From Pseudomonas putida (lineage in GTDB: Bacteria; Pseudomonadota; Gammaproteobacteria; Pseudomonadales; Pseudomonadaceae): DNA of 64,000 nucleotides. This document shows positions 55,277-64,000 of this stretch, one piece after another (position 1 is the stretch's first letter; each line of letters starts with the position of its first letter). Under the pieces are notes generated by a model that was not told the origin of the DNA, made no database searches, and saw only the letters and a program-made list of their open reading frames with translations. A program made the translations under genes and the position numbers. The stretch spans positions 5,668,494-5,732,493 of the forward strand of contig CP124529.1 of the NCBI GenBank assembly GCA_029953615.1, in the 5' to 3' direction.

Positions 55277-55828
55277 GTGCTTTACCTTGACATAAACTTA
55301 AGGCTGACGATGGTGTCAAGGCTAGGACATCTGGTCACTTGTGAAGGCTCCCCAGCAGCGCCAGCACGGGGAAGAGAGCAATGCCCAGATGTATTGACCA
55401 GACGCTTACTCATCAACAATGCCGGCATCATGCCTTTCGACAACCCAGGCTCTGGCGATTATGACGATGAGCAGGCTGTAGGGCTGCTGCAAACCAACCT
55501 GCTGGGCCCAGTGCGTGTTAGCGCAGCGTTTGTAGAACATCTCAAGCGCCAACCTGATGCCTGCATCATCAACAACAGTTCGGTACTGGCCTATCTGCCA
55601 CTAGCCGCGACAGCCCTCTATTCGGCGACCAAAGCTGCGCTTCACTCCTATTCGCTGTCGCAGCGTTTTGCCCTGCGCGACACCAGCGTCAAGGTTCTGG
55701 AAGTCGCACCGCCATGGGTCGACACCGATCTGATCCACAAAAGTGGTGATGAACGCGCCATGCCGTTAGAAACGCATCATAGCCTCAACCTTCAGCGAAA
55801 CGGCGAAAGTCTTCCTCGGGTTAGCTAG
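55277..55828 (+). pseudogene. Short-chain dehydrogenase remnant (N- and C-truncated)
   Basis: From about 55405 the frame reads LLINNAGIMPFDNPG, LLQTNLLGPVRVSAAFVEHL, INNSSVLAYLPLAATALYSATKAAL: SDR motifs NNAG, catalytic Ser and Y-x3-K. The Rossmann G-x3-G-x-G segment is missing at the N-terminus, where unrelated residues from about 55277 are in frame. The C-terminal end is cut after a P-x-V-D-T-D segment. Only about 120 of 240 residues remain, so it should not be functional. Confidence 0.7.
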
Positions 55829-55892
55829 TTTTTGAGGCTCACGAAGGGAGTTAGCCTGACATCACCCTCTGACCTGTAAAGGACAACTTCAC

Positions 55893-56900
55893 ATGAAAGC
55901 TGTAGTTTTCCAAGAAGCCGGTTTGCCGATCCAAAACGCTCATTCCCTGTTCGAAACGGACCTGCCGAAGCCCACCCCAGGTGCTCGAGATCTGCTTGTC
56001 GAAGTGAAGGCGATTGCGGTGAACCCGGTAGATACGAAGGTGCGAGCCCGCAGTACCAGCCAAGAGGTCCAAGTGCTGGGTTGGGATACCGTTGGTATCG
56101 TCCGTGAAGTGGGCAGTGACGTTTCATTGTTCAAAGTTGGCGACGAAGTATTTTACGCCGGCGCGATCGATCGCCCTGGTAGCTACAGCGAATTTCACTT
56201 GGTGGATGAGCGCATCGTCGGCCAAAAGCCACGTAGCCTGGACAATGCCAGTGCCGCAGCCTTGCCGCTGACCTCCATTACTGCCTGGGAGCTGTTGTTC
56301 GATCGACTGGGCGTTCAAGAGAACGGTGGTAAAGGACAAAGCCTGCTGGTCATCGGCGCTGGTGGTGGGGTTGGCTCGATCCTGGTACAGCTGGCCCGCA
56401 AACTCACCCGACTCACCGTCATCGGTACAGCGTCGCGGCCAGAGACTCAGTCTTGGGTACAAGAACTGGGCGCCCACCACGTGATTGATCACTCCGCCTC
56501 GATCCCGCTGCAGCTTGAGAACCTGAAGCTCAACCCGGTCGACTATGTTATCAGCCTGACCCATACCGAAACCTACCTGCCCCAGATCGTTGAAGTGCTT
56601 CGCCCACAAGGCAAACTGGCGCTGATTGATGACCCGGCACAACTGGACGTCATGCCACTCAAGCGCAAATCGCTTTCGCTGCATTGGGAGCTGATGTTCA
56701 CGCGTTCTCTGTATCAAACCGCAGACATGATCAAACAGCATGAGTTGCTGAACAGAATTTCCGAGCTGGTCGATAACGGCGTCATACAGACCACCATTGG
56801 GGAACACTTCGGCAAAATCGGCTCAGATAACCTGAAGCGCGCCCATGCTCTGATCGAGAGCGGTAAAGCCAAAGGCAAGATCGTTCTCGAAGGCTTCTAA
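55893..56900 (+). CDS. Zinc-type quinone oxidoreductase (MDR family)
   Basis: The 335-aa protein is a medium-chain dehydrogenase without catalytic zinc ligands: MKAVVFQEAGLPI, AIAVNPVDTKVRAR, LGWDTVGIVREVGSDV, then the NADPH-binding LLVIGAGGGVGSILVQLARKL and KGKIVLEGF. Similar to QorB-type zinc-binding alcohol dehydrogenases that reduce quinones or enones. The start has AAGGAC upstream. It is followed within 27 bases by the MRJP-family gene on the same strand. Confidence 0.87.
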   Translation: MKAVVFQEAGLPIQNAHSLFETDLPKPTPGARDLLVEVKAIAVNPVDTKVRARSTSQEVQVLGWDTVGIVREVGSDVSLFKVGDEVFYAGAIDRPGSYSEFHLVDERIVGQKPRSLDNASAAALPLTSITAWELLFDRLGVQENGGKGQSLLVIGAGGGVGSILVQLARKLTRLTVIGTASRPETQSWVQELGAHHVIDHSASIPLQLENLKLNPVDYVISLTHTETYLPQIVEVLRPQGKLALIDDPAQLDVMPLKRKSLSLHWELMFTRSLYQTADMIKQHELLNRISELVDNGVIQTTIGEHFGKIGSDNLKRAHALIESGKAKGKIVLEGF

Positions 56901-56927
56901 CCCGCTGATACGCTCAAGGACAAGCAT

Positions 56928-58079
56928 ATGAAAGCTTTATTCCAAGCCGCTGGCCTGGCTGTCGCGGTCTCGCTCAGTGCAATAGCCATGGCCGATACCG
57001 CCTCGGGCACAGGCACCAACCCCGAACGTGTTTTCGCTTTCAATGGGGCCATGCCTACAGGCGTGACCGTCACCGAAACAGGTCGGATCTTCATCAACTT
57101 CCCTCGTTGGGGAGATGACGTACCCTACACCGTGGCGGAGATCAAACAGGGCCATTTGGTTCCTTACCCAGACCTGAAAACGAATGTGGAAAACGCCAAG
57201 GATCCGGCCGCCGGATTCATCAGCGTGCAGAGCGTCGTAGCTGACGGTCAAGGGCGTGTCTGGGTATTGGATACAGCCGCTCCCGCCTTCTCCGAGCCCA
57301 AGGCAGGTGGAGCCAAGCTGATCGCAATCGACTTGAACACCAACAAGATTGTGAAAACAGTTGTGTTCCCGCGTGAGGTGATTCTGCCAACTACCTATGT
57401 GAACGACGTACGTTTTGATTTTCGCGTAGGTAAAGAAGGTACCGCTTACGTCACCGATTCGTCGATAAAAGGGTCAGGCGGAATCATCGTCCTGGACCTG
57501 GCCAGCGGTACCGCAACCCGTCGCCTTAGCGGGGCCAAATCAACTTCCGTGGACCCTGAGTTCCGACCTGTCATCGAAGGGAAACCAGCACTCATCACCC
57601 GCGACGCGCAGGGTAAATCAGGGCTGCTGACCGTAGCCTCGGACGGCATCGCCCTGTCGAGCGATGGTAAGACGCTGTACTTCTGTCCGCTTTCGAGTCG
57701 ACACCTGTATTCGGTTCCAACAGCTTTGTTGCGAGACCCCAATGCAAGCGAAGCCGAACTTGAACAAGCGGTTGTAGACCTTGGTGAAAAAGGCGCCTCC
57801 GACGGTCTTGAGGCTGATGCCAACGGTGTAGTCTATGCAGGGGACTATGAGCACAACTCCATCCGTAAACGGCTTGCCGATGGCACTTGGCAAACCGTGG
57901 TCGAGGATTCGCGAGTCCTTTGGCCGGATACCTTGTCGATCGGCCCAGACGGGTATCTGTACTTTACTGCCAACCAGCTGCACCGCTCACCTGGCTTCAA
58001 CGATGGCCAAGACAAACGGGTGAAGCCTTACAGCCTGATGCGCGTCAAGATCGACGCCAAGCCTGCGCCAACGCTTTGA
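56928..58079 (+). CDS. MRJP/yellow-family secreted beta-propeller protein
   Basis: The 383-aa protein has a signal peptide (LAVAVSLSAIAMA-DTASG). A major-royal-jelly-type propeller follows: VFAFNGAMPTGVTVTETGRIFINFPRWGD, VVADGQGRVWVLDTAAP, VNDVRFDFRVGKEGTAYVTDSS, GIALSSDGKTLYFCPLSSRHLYSVPT, and DGYLYFTANQLHRSPGFN. It belongs to a group of bacterial periplasmic yellow homologues of unknown substrate. Co-transcribed with the quinone oxidoreductase, suggesting a redox-linked role. Confidence 0.85.
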   Translation: MKALFQAAGLAVAVSLSAIAMADTASGTGTNPERVFAFNGAMPTGVTVTETGRIFINFPRWGDDVPYTVAEIKQGHLVPYPDLKTNVENAKDPAAGFISVQSVVADGQGRVWVLDTAAPAFSEPKAGGAKLIAIDLNTNKIVKTVVFPREVILPTTYVNDVRFDFRVGKEGTAYVTDSSIKGSGGIIVLDLASGTATRRLSGAKSTSVDPEFRPVIEGKPALITRDAQGKSGLLTVASDGIALSSDGKTLYFCPLSSRHLYSVPTALLRDPNASEAELEQAVVDLGEKGASDGLEADANGVVYAGDYEHNSIRKRLADGTWQTVVEDSRVLWPDTLSIGPDGYLYFTANQLHRSPGFNDGQDKRVKPYSLMRVKIDAKPAPTL

Positions 58080-58091
58080 TAAGGAAATGAC

Positions 58092-58187
58092 ATGCAAAAG
58101 CACATTCGCTTGGGCTGCATCGACCGCAGCTTCCATGCCGCTAGCGCAGCGCTTGTGCCCCGTGCCCCGCCATTGAGCCACGACTAG
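58092..58187 (+). pseudogene. 31-codon ORF, truncated gene start
   Basis: After the MRJP gene an ATG with AAGGA 6 bases upstream opens MQKHIRLGCIDRSFHAASAALVP…, then the frame stops after 31 codons at 58185. The opening residembles the start of NMT1/SsuA-like substrate-binding proteins, but nothing of the rest remains. It converges with, and overlaps by 4 bases, the LysR gene. It is likely the stub of a deleted gene. Confidence 0.3.
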
Positions 58188-59083
58188 CTTTCGAAACGTT
58201 TTGCCAGAAAGGCTCTAAGCGACTGGATGGCCGGCGTAAGCGATGTGCGATGGGCACATACCAGCTGAAGCGGTGCCGGCTGCCCATAGCTTTCCGGGAA
58301 TAGCTCAACCAGGCGACCGCTACGAAGGTCCTCAGCAACATCGAGCCTGGACTTGTAAACGATCCCCAATCCGGCGACAGCCCACCGTCGAACAATATCG
58401 GCATCATCGCTGATTCGATCACCTGTCACCTGAACCGTCCGCACTCCCTGTGGGAAATTGAAGCTCCAACGCTCGTAGGTTTGCTCGCCCATTACATATC
58501 TCAGGCAATTATGCCCGCTCAACGCCTCAGGAGATTCCGGCATACCATGACGCGCGAGATACGCCGGCGAGGCGCAGACTGTTCTACGGTTCATCGGTGC
58601 GAGAGCCAAGGACACCAGGCCCGAGTCACTCAGCTGTCCATACCTGATACTAGCGTCCAGATGTTCCCCCACCAGATCGGCCACCTGGTCACTAACCCGC
58701 AATTGCAGGCGTACCATGGGGTGCGTTTGCTGAAACTCATCAAGCCAGGGGAGCAACACATTCCTGCCGATATCAGATGGCATCGACAAGCGAATAGTGC
58801 CAGCGATCTCGTCACGGCCCTGGGTCAACGCTACCTTGCCGTTATCAAGTGCTTCCAAGGCTTGCCGCGCGTGCGGCAAGTAGCGCTCGCCATCATCGGA
58901 TAGTCTCAACCGACGCGTCGAGCGAACAAACAATCTCGCGCCCAAGGTGCTTTCCAGACGCTGAATGGCACCGCTCGCCAAGGCGGGCGAGATGTCGAGC
59001 AAGCGCGCCGCGGCGGAGAAACTACCCGCAGCAGCCGTCGATACGAAGACCTGCAGATCATCGATTCGTATGATTTTCTTCAC
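58184..59083 (-). CDS. LysR-family transcriptional regulator
   Basis: The 299-aa regulator has a winged helix N-terminus (LQVFVSTAAAGSFSAAARLLDISPALASGAIQRLE) and a LysR-substrate domain with AGTIRLSMPSDIGRNVLLPWLDEFQQTHP and LNCLRYVMGE-type late strands. It is of the group that controls neighbouring oxidoreductases and is convergent with the quinone oxidoreductase/MRJP pair, which is its probable target. The 185-base gap downstream on the map holds no gene that I can support. Confidence 0.85.
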   Translation of the reverse strand: MKKIIRIDDLQVFVSTAAAGSFSAAARLLDISPALASGAIQRLESTLGARLFVRSTRRLRLSDDGERYLPHARQALEALDNGKVALTQGRDEIAGTIRLSMPSDIGRNVLLPWLDEFQQTHPMVRLQLRVSDQVADLVGEHLDASIRYGQLSDSGLVSLALAPMNRRTVCASPAYLARHGMPESPEALSGHNCLRYVMGEQTYERWSFNFPQGVRTVQVTGDRISDDADIVRRWAVAGLGIVYKSRLDVAEDLRSGRLVELFPESYGQPAPLQLVCAHRTSLTPAIQSLRAFLAKRFES

Positions 59084-59268
59084 TTTGACGAAATTCTTTA
59101 CATGATGGCGAGGTTTTTTTCAGCGTAATGGGAAAAATGATCATTGCCCAGCCCTTCAAACAGGAACTTGCAATGACCTTCCCTAACCCCAAAATGGACT
59201 GGCTCAGCGGGAGCTGGACCATGGACTGACCAGCATCACCATAGAGCATGTTCCTGATCAGATAGCGG

Positions 59269-59544
59269 TTAGCCTCTTCGGCACAACATCAGACTTACGC
59301 CGATTCCACAGGGCACCAGGGCCAAAACCCAGAGCAACGTTCCCATTGCCAGCCCCAGGCCGGCATACCCCACCAGCCAAGCCACGCTCGATACCAGCAG
59401 TGCGCACCATCGCAGAGCGCGTACCCCGGGAAACGCTCGCGGCTGCATCACCCGCTGCCAATGGCCAGCCTGGCTCAGGGCGAGCAACGCCAGGCCCAGC
59501 GTCTGCAGCCCCAGCACAAGCCCGCTGGTCAGCCATTCAGGCAT
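59269..59544 (-). CDS. DUF3325 membrane protein
   Basis: The 91-aa protein has three hydrophobic helices (LGLQTLGLALLALSQAGHW, CALLVSSVAWLVGYAG, TLLWVLALVPCGIGVSLML) and matches DUF3325, the terminal gene of Pseudomonas TonB receptor / DUF3649 / PepSY / DUF3325 operons. Its start is inside the end of the PepSY gene (8-base overlap), so it is translationally coupled. Likely part of an inner-membrane iron-release complex. Confidence 0.82.
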   Translation of the reverse strand: MPEWLTSGLVLGLQTLGLALLALSQAGHWQRVMQPRAFPGVRALRWCALLVSSVAWLVGYAGLGLAMGTLLWVLALVPCGIGVSLMLCRRG

Positions 59545-61086
59545 CCTTGACCTCCGCCAACCGATGCCCAGCCGCAGCGCTTCGTCGCAGGCGCCAGCTC
59601 AGGCTGCCGGCCAGCAGCGCGCTGGCTAGCAGTGCCAGATCCACACCGGCCACCGCCCACAACCCCTGGCTGAGCGCCTGCCATGGATGATCGCCTGTGC
59701 TCCAGGCGTTCGACAGCACAGCCAGCAACGCCAGCATGCTGATCGCCAGGCACTGTGCGGCCCAGGGCGCGCGAGCCTGCGCACAACGGCCCATCACCCA
59801 CAGCGCGTGCAGCCCGGCGAGCAGCCAGGCGGCGAAGAAAACCCGCACTTCCCAGTCGGCACGCCCGCTCAAGGTCGACGGCAGGCAGCGGTTCGCCACC
59901 AGCATGGCCAAGGTGGCAAGCGGCATGCCGGTGATCAGCACGCTGCACACCAGCGTCATCGCCATCCCGCCCCTGTCCCGGGCCGCCTGCTGCAGGCGGC
60001 GTTTGGCCAGCCAGTACAGCAGGCCGCTGGCGAGCATCACGCAACCGCTGATGCCTGCGAAAAAGTACAGGGCGCGCAAGCCGGGCTGATGAAAGTGCGC
60101 CACGTGCAGCCCGGCCAACACATCCAGGGTCGCAGCAGCGGGCGGCAGCCGCGACACATGCAGCAGCCGCCCGCTAGCGCCCTCGAAGTACAGGGTCTGG
60201 CCGTCCAGGCTCAGGCGGTCGGCCAGGCTGCGACTGACCTCTACATAGGCATTGGCATCACCCGGGTGCCAGACCCTGACGAACGCTGGCGTACCGCCGC
60301 CCCAGTGCTGGCGGGCCTCGACCAGCATACTGTCGATGGAAGCCAATGGCCCCGGCGTGCCCGCCGCCGGCCGACTGAAGGCGGCGTTGGCCTGCACCGC
60401 GAACTGCTCGGCCTGGCCTGGATACAGCGCATCGATGGCCGCCGGCAAGTACAGCGGGAACAGGATCAGCAGGCCGCTCAGCAGCATCAGCGCGTGGAAC
60501 GGCAAGGCGAACACACCGGTCAGGTTGTGCAGGTCGAGCAAGCGCCGCGGCGCCTTGTCGGCACGCAGGGTGAACAGGTCCTTAAACAATCGCGTATGGA
60601 TGCACACCCCGGCGACCAGCGCGATCAGCCCGACCATCGCGGCCAGGCCCAGCAGCCGGGTACCGAGGTTCCAGGCATTGATGTTCAGGGTGTAATGAAG
60701 ACGGTAGAAAAAGTCACCGCCACGGCTACCGGCAGCCAATATCTCACCGTCGTTGCCAGGTAGCAGGAACCGGCTGAAGCCTTGGCGCTCGACGCTCCAG
60801 GCCTGAAAACGCAGCAGTGGGCGGCGTGCATCGGGTAGTTCAACATACCACTGCAGCAGCGCCTTGCCCTCGCTCAAGCCAGCCACCCGTGGCAATACCT
60901 GCCGGTCCAGCGACAGCGGTGCGGTCGCCGGCGCCACACGCAGCGCCGGCAACATCCAGCTGTCCAGTTCGCGGTCGTATAACGCAAGGCTGCCCATGAA
61001 ATAAACGCGACCAGCAACAATGCGGAAAAACCCAGGCCCAGCACCCGGTGCGCCCACAGCATGGCCTGGCGGACACCGTCGAACAT
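59537..61086 (-). pseudogene. PepSY-domain inner-membrane protein, one-base frameshift
   Basis: The N-terminal MFDGVRQAMLWAHRVLGLGFSALLLVA (from 61086) is in one frame. The rest, from VYFMGSLALYDRELDSWMLP… through LLDLHNLTGVFALPFHALMLLSGLLILF to the end at 59537, is in another. Adding one base (a C on the plus strand near 61006) joins them into a normal 516-residue protein. PepSY-associated TM proteins of this type act as ferric-siderophore reductases. The start overlaps the DUF3649 stop (ATGA). Real inactivation or sequencing error cannot be separated here. Confidence 0.85.
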
Positions 61087-61394
61087 CACCCGGCACCCGC
61101 CAGCACATGCAGCAGGGCCAGCAGCGCCAGCGACACGCAGGCCAGCCAAAGGGCGTTGCGCACCGCCAGACGGGCACACAACAACCAGAGCACCAGTGCC
61201 GGGTAGAGCACGAAGGAGCCAATCGAACTGCTCAGTACCGCCTCACTTGGCGCTTGCCCAAGCCATGCCAGGGCCAGCGCGGCGATGGCGCTGAATGGCC
61301 AGATGAACAGGTAGCCCAGCAGCAGGGCCAGCAGCAGCCACACCGCGCGCTGTCGGTGCCGAGCGCTTTTCTTGTCCGACGCCGGTCGTTTCAC
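61086..61394 (-). CDS. DUF3649 membrane protein
   Basis: The 102-aa protein has a basic N-terminus (KRPASDKKSARHRQRAV) and three helices (WLLLALLLGYLFIWPFSAIAALALAWLG, FVLYPALVLWLLCARLAV, NALWLACVSLALLALLHVL). It matches DUF3649, regularly between a siderophore TonB receptor and a PepSY gene. The start is GTG 61394 with AGGAG 6-7 bases upstream. Confidence 0.82.
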   Translation of the reverse strand: MKRPASDKKSARHRQRAVWLLLALLLGYLFIWPFSAIAALALAWLGQAPSEAVLSSSIGSFVLYPALVLWLLCARLAVRNALWLACVSLALLALLHVLAGAG

Positions 61395-61425
61395 CCTGTT
61401 CTCCTCACTCCTTCACGGCGCTTCT

Positions 61426-63843
61426 TCAGAACTTGGCGCGCAGGGTCAAGGAGACCGCACGGGGGTCACCGAAGATGTTTCCATCCTGGAAGGTGTTGAT
61501 GCGCTGGTAGTACTTCTTGTTGGTCAGGTTGGTGGCAAGCAGGTCCGCTGACAGATGCTCGTCGATCTGGTAGCCGACACCCGCGTCGTACAGCGCGTAG
61601 CCACTCTGCTGTAGTTTGGTGCCGTCCATGTCCAGGCCGGGCACGTACAGTTTGTTGTAGGTTTCGCTGACGACGCTCACGCCGCCCTGCACGCTCCACT
61701 TTTCAAGCTCACCGGGCAGCTTGTAAAGGGTCCAGACCCGCAACATGTTCTTCGGCAAATAGGTCTGCAACTGTTCGTTGGGGCTGTCGTAGCGCTTGTA
61801 GGTGTGAGCGAAGTTGGCAGTGAGGAACCAGTCAGGCGTCACCTGCCCGCTCACTTCCATCTCGTAGCCACGGGTGCGCGCCTTGCCACCAGCCACCACG
61901 GCCCGCGAGTTCGGGTCGTTCATGTCGGGGATGGCGCGGTTCTCTTCCTCGATCTGGAAGGCTGCCAGCGAGGCGTTCAGCGCACCGTCGAGGAATTCGC
62001 CCTTGATGCCGAGCTCATGCTGCTTGCCCTCGATCGGGTCGATGATGCTGTTGTTGATATCCAGGTTGCTGACCGGCTGCGGGTTGAACACCTCGGCGTA
62101 GTTGGCATACAGCGAGTAGGTGTCGTTCAGCTCGTAGATCAACCCATAGAACGGGGTGAACTTCTGCGACTCGCTCTGGCTGGCCTTTTCCGACGGCGAG
62201 CCGGCTTCCGGCTGGTGCTGGCTGCGGTGCATGTCCAGCCAGGTGACACGGCCGCCAAGTACCAGGGTCAACGGGTCGCTCAGGCTCAGGCGCATGTTGC
62301 CGTAGACTGCCTTGGAGCGGGTGTTGGCAACGTTGGTGGGCAGGCGATCGGAATCGGGGAATTCCGGGAACGGGAAGTTCGCTTGCGGGTCGTACAGGTC
62401 CACATCACCCAGGAAGCTGGAATAGTAGCCGCCGTTGGAAGAGAACTCCGAACGGGAGTAATTGGTGCCCACCAGCAGCTTGTGCTCACGGCCGAACAGG
62501 CTGAACGGGCCGTCGGCGTACAGGTCCACTTCGTCCTGCTTCTCGCGGTAGTCGAACATGATCGAGTTCATCGACACCAGGTTGTCGGCCGGGTCGATAC
62601 CACCGCCATTGCGGGCGTAGGCCTGGGTCAGATCGTAATTGTTGTCGGCATGGCGCACCGCCAGCTTGGTCTTCCAGCCGCCACCAAGCTGATGCTCAAG
62701 CTCGGTGAACACCGCAGTGCTCCAGAAGTAGTCGCGGTTCCAGTTGGCGCCGTAGAAGTTCTTGCGCGAGACGTCTGGTAGCGACATGGCTGCTTCGCCT
62801 GCGGCGTTGGTGTAGCGGAACGCCGGCAGCGAGCGCTGGGCGCCGCGAATGTCGGTGTTCTGGTTGCTGGCACCGATGGTCCAGACGGTATCCGGGGTCA
62901 GGTCGATATCGACGATACCGTAGGCCTGGTTCGACTCACGCTTGCCGCTGCCATCGTAGGGGAAGGCCTGGTTGTGCTGGCTGAGCACCAGGCGGCCACG
63001 GACGTTGCCGGCCTCGGTCAGCGGGCCGGTGACGTCGACCATGCCACGGTAGTTGTCCCAGGAGCCGGCGCTGACTTCGGCCGATACCGCCGCGTCGGCC
63101 AGCGGGCGCTTGCGTATCAGGTTGATGCTGCCGCCCGCCCCCCCGGCGCCGGTCAGGCTGCCGGACGGCCCCTTGAGTACCTCGACGCGGTCGTACATGG
63201 TCAGGTCCGGCGACAGAAAAATCCGGTTGTCCATGGTGGTCGGTGTGCCGTCCAGCTGCAGCGAGGTTATCTCGAAGCCACGCGAGAAGAAGCTCAAGCG
63301 GCTGGCATCGATCCGTTGCACGGTCACGCCGCCAACCTCACCCAACGCATCCTCGAGGGTATAGAGGTTCTGCTTCTGGATCCGCTCCTGGCCGATCACG
63401 TTGATGGTCTGCGGCACCTCCCGCAGGCGCAGTGGAACCTTGGTACCCACTGAAAAAGTCGGCGCGCTGGTCTGCATGCCGACGATCGACATCGCTGGCA
63501 GCTCCAGCTGCGCGCCGTCCGGCGCCACGGGCAACAGGTTCCAGCTACCGCTCGAGGTGACCTCCAGGCGCAGCCCACTCCCCTGCAGCGCCTGCTCCAT
63601 CGCCTGCTGCGTGGTCATCTGTCCGCGTACCGGCTGGGCAGTCTTGCCCTCGATAAGCGCGGGCGATATCGAGAGCACGTTGCCGGTCTCCCGGGCAATG
63701 CGGGTCAGGGTGCTGCCCAAGGGTGCGGCGGGCAGGTCGAAGCTATGGCTGACCTGCTCGTTCTGGGCGACGGCTTGCCAGGACAGGCCTGCAAGGGCAA
63801 TGGCGGCAGCCAGGGCATGGGGGCGGAGCGAAGGATGGGACAT
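61426..63843 (-). CDS. TonB-dependent siderophore receptor with N-terminal signalling domain
   Basis: The 805-aa protein has a signal peptide (HALAAAIALAGLSWQAVA). The STN signalling domain spans about residues 30-100 (HSFDLPAAPLGSTLTRIARETGNVLSISPALIEGK), which talks to an anti-sigma factor. The plug follows (VPQTINVIGQERIQKQNLYTLEDAL, VEVLKGPSGSLTGAGGAGGSINLIRKRP), then a 22-strand barrel ending in RAKF. STN means FecI/FecR-type autoinduction. First gene of the operon with DUF3649, PepSY and DUF3325. Likely a ferrisiderophore (pyoverdine-like or xenosiderophore) receptor. Confidence 0.92.
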   Translation of the reverse strand: MSHPSLRPHALAAAIALAGLSWQAVAQNEQVSHSFDLPAAPLGSTLTRIARETGNVLSISPALIEGKTAQPVRGQMTTQQAMEQALQGSGLRLEVTSSGSWNLLPVAPDGAQLELPAMSIVGMQTSAPTFSVGTKVPLRLREVPQTINVIGQERIQKQNLYTLEDALGEVGGVTVQRIDASRLSFFSRGFEITSLQLDGTPTTMDNRIFLSPDLTMYDRVEVLKGPSGSLTGAGGAGGSINLIRKRPLADAAVSAEVSAGSWDNYRGMVDVTGPLTEAGNVRGRLVLSQHNQAFPYDGSGKRESNQAYGIVDIDLTPDTVWTIGASNQNTDIRGAQRSLPAFRYTNAAGEAAMSLPDVSRKNFYGANWNRDYFWSTAVFTELEHQLGGGWKTKLAVRHADNNYDLTQAYARNGGGIDPADNLVSMNSIMFDYREKQDEVDLYADGPFSLFGREHKLLVGTNYSRSEFSSNGGYYSSFLGDVDLYDPQANFPFPEFPDSDRLPTNVANTRSKAVYGNMRLSLSDPLTLVLGGRVTWLDMHRSQHQPEAGSPSEKASQSESQKFTPFYGLIYELNDTYSLYANYAEVFNPQPVSNLDINNSIIDPIEGKQHELGIKGEFLDGALNASLAAFQIEEENRAIPDMNDPNSRAVVAGGKARTRGYEMEVSGQVTPDWFLTANFAHTYKRYDSPNEQLQTYLPKNMLRVWTLYKLPGELEKWSVQGGVSVVSETYNKLYVPGLDMDGTKLQQSGYALYDAGVGYQIDEHLSADLLATNLTNKKYYQRINTFQDGNIFGDPRAVSLTLRAKF

Positions 63844-63926
63844 GGATTGTCGGCTCGTCTGGGGGATCTTTCATAGCCAGGACACCCGAGATTCGGAACC
63901 CCCTCATCGCCCCCGCAAAAAAGTCG

Positions 63927-64000
63927 TTACTTCACGTCGATCCGGGTCAGCCAGAAGCCCAGGGTTTCGACCCGGATCGGTAGCGTCTCGCTCAACGACG
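63927..64000 (-). CDS. Probable FecR-type anti-sigma factor, C-terminal tail
   Basis: The last 23 codons of a minus-strand frame enter from the window edge: SLSETLPIRVETLGFWLTRIDVK then TAA. The pattern L-P-I-R-V near the end is typical for FecR C-termini, and a FecR gene is expected upstream of an STN-bearing TonB receptor. Too short for certainty. Confidence 0.45.
   Translation of the reverse strand, partial: SLSETLPIRVETLGFWLTRIDVK

Overview
The window is high-GC chromosomal DNA of a fluorescent Pseudomonas, most like the P. putida group. The evidence is the two FNR paralogues, the DUF2790 protein, the TonB receptor / DUF3649 / PepSY / DUF3325 iron-uptake set and the OxdA-type aldoxime cluster. 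No rRNA, tRNA or CRISPR array was seen.

Region 1 (1-7,400) is ordinary chromosome: a split YeeE/YedE transporter, a DUF2252 gene broken by one base, a lipoprotein, an amino-acid permease with a periplasmic binding protein, a CPA1 antiporter and the 3' remnant of an ABC permease.

Region 2 (7,400-37,060) is a large low-oxygen/energy-stress island. It holds six tandem-domain universal stress proteins and second copies of housekeeping machines (GroEL, FtsH, PRPP synthetase). It also has two phosphoribosyltransferases, a phosphoketolase, Hsp20, CBS and BON proteins, a K+ channel, two GNAT acetyltransferases, a beta-CASP RNase and an erythromycin-esterase-like protein. A P-type ATPase here is fused to a hemerythrin domain. 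Two FNR-type oxygen sensors lie inside. Nearly every transcription unit starts behind a 14-bp FNR/Anr palindrome (TTGAT-N4-ATCAA or TTGAC/GTCAA variants); I count 14 in this region. The island therefore reads as one FNR regulon that supplies a maintenance proteome when respiration stops.

Region 3 (37,262-46,938) is an aldoxime-nitrile degradation cluster. An AraC regulator is divergent from a small coupled ORF, heme aldoxime dehydratase (Oxd), an outer-membrane channel and a truncated hemoglobin. These are followed by amidase, Fe-type nitrile hydratase alpha and beta, its CobW-like activator and a soluble PAS-PAS chemoreceptor. Aldoxime is converted to nitrile, amide and then acid. Two promoters, one before the oxd unit and one before the amidase unit, carry the same architecture: two 16-bp direct repeats exactly 21 bp apart and a -10 hexamer (TAACTT/TAGCTT) exactly 21 bp past the second repeat. 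This is a strong candidate for the AraC operator.

Region 4 (47,138-55,150) has a PhoD-like phosphatase, a patch scarred by an IS66 remnant, and a copper/silver-type metal-resistance island: YHS-CopA ATPase, DUF2933, DUF5676, an ICMT-like methyltransferase and a Met-rich periplasmic protein.

Region 5 (55,277-64,000) has an SDR remnant, a quinone oxidoreductase, an MRJP-family protein and their likely LysR regulator. An iron/siderophore uptake operon follows (TonB receptor, DUF3649, PepSY, DUF3325), with the tail of a probable FecR at the edge.

Three otherwise intact genes (DUF2252, DUF4010, PepSY) each carry a single-base indel. They are either recent mutations or assembly errors.
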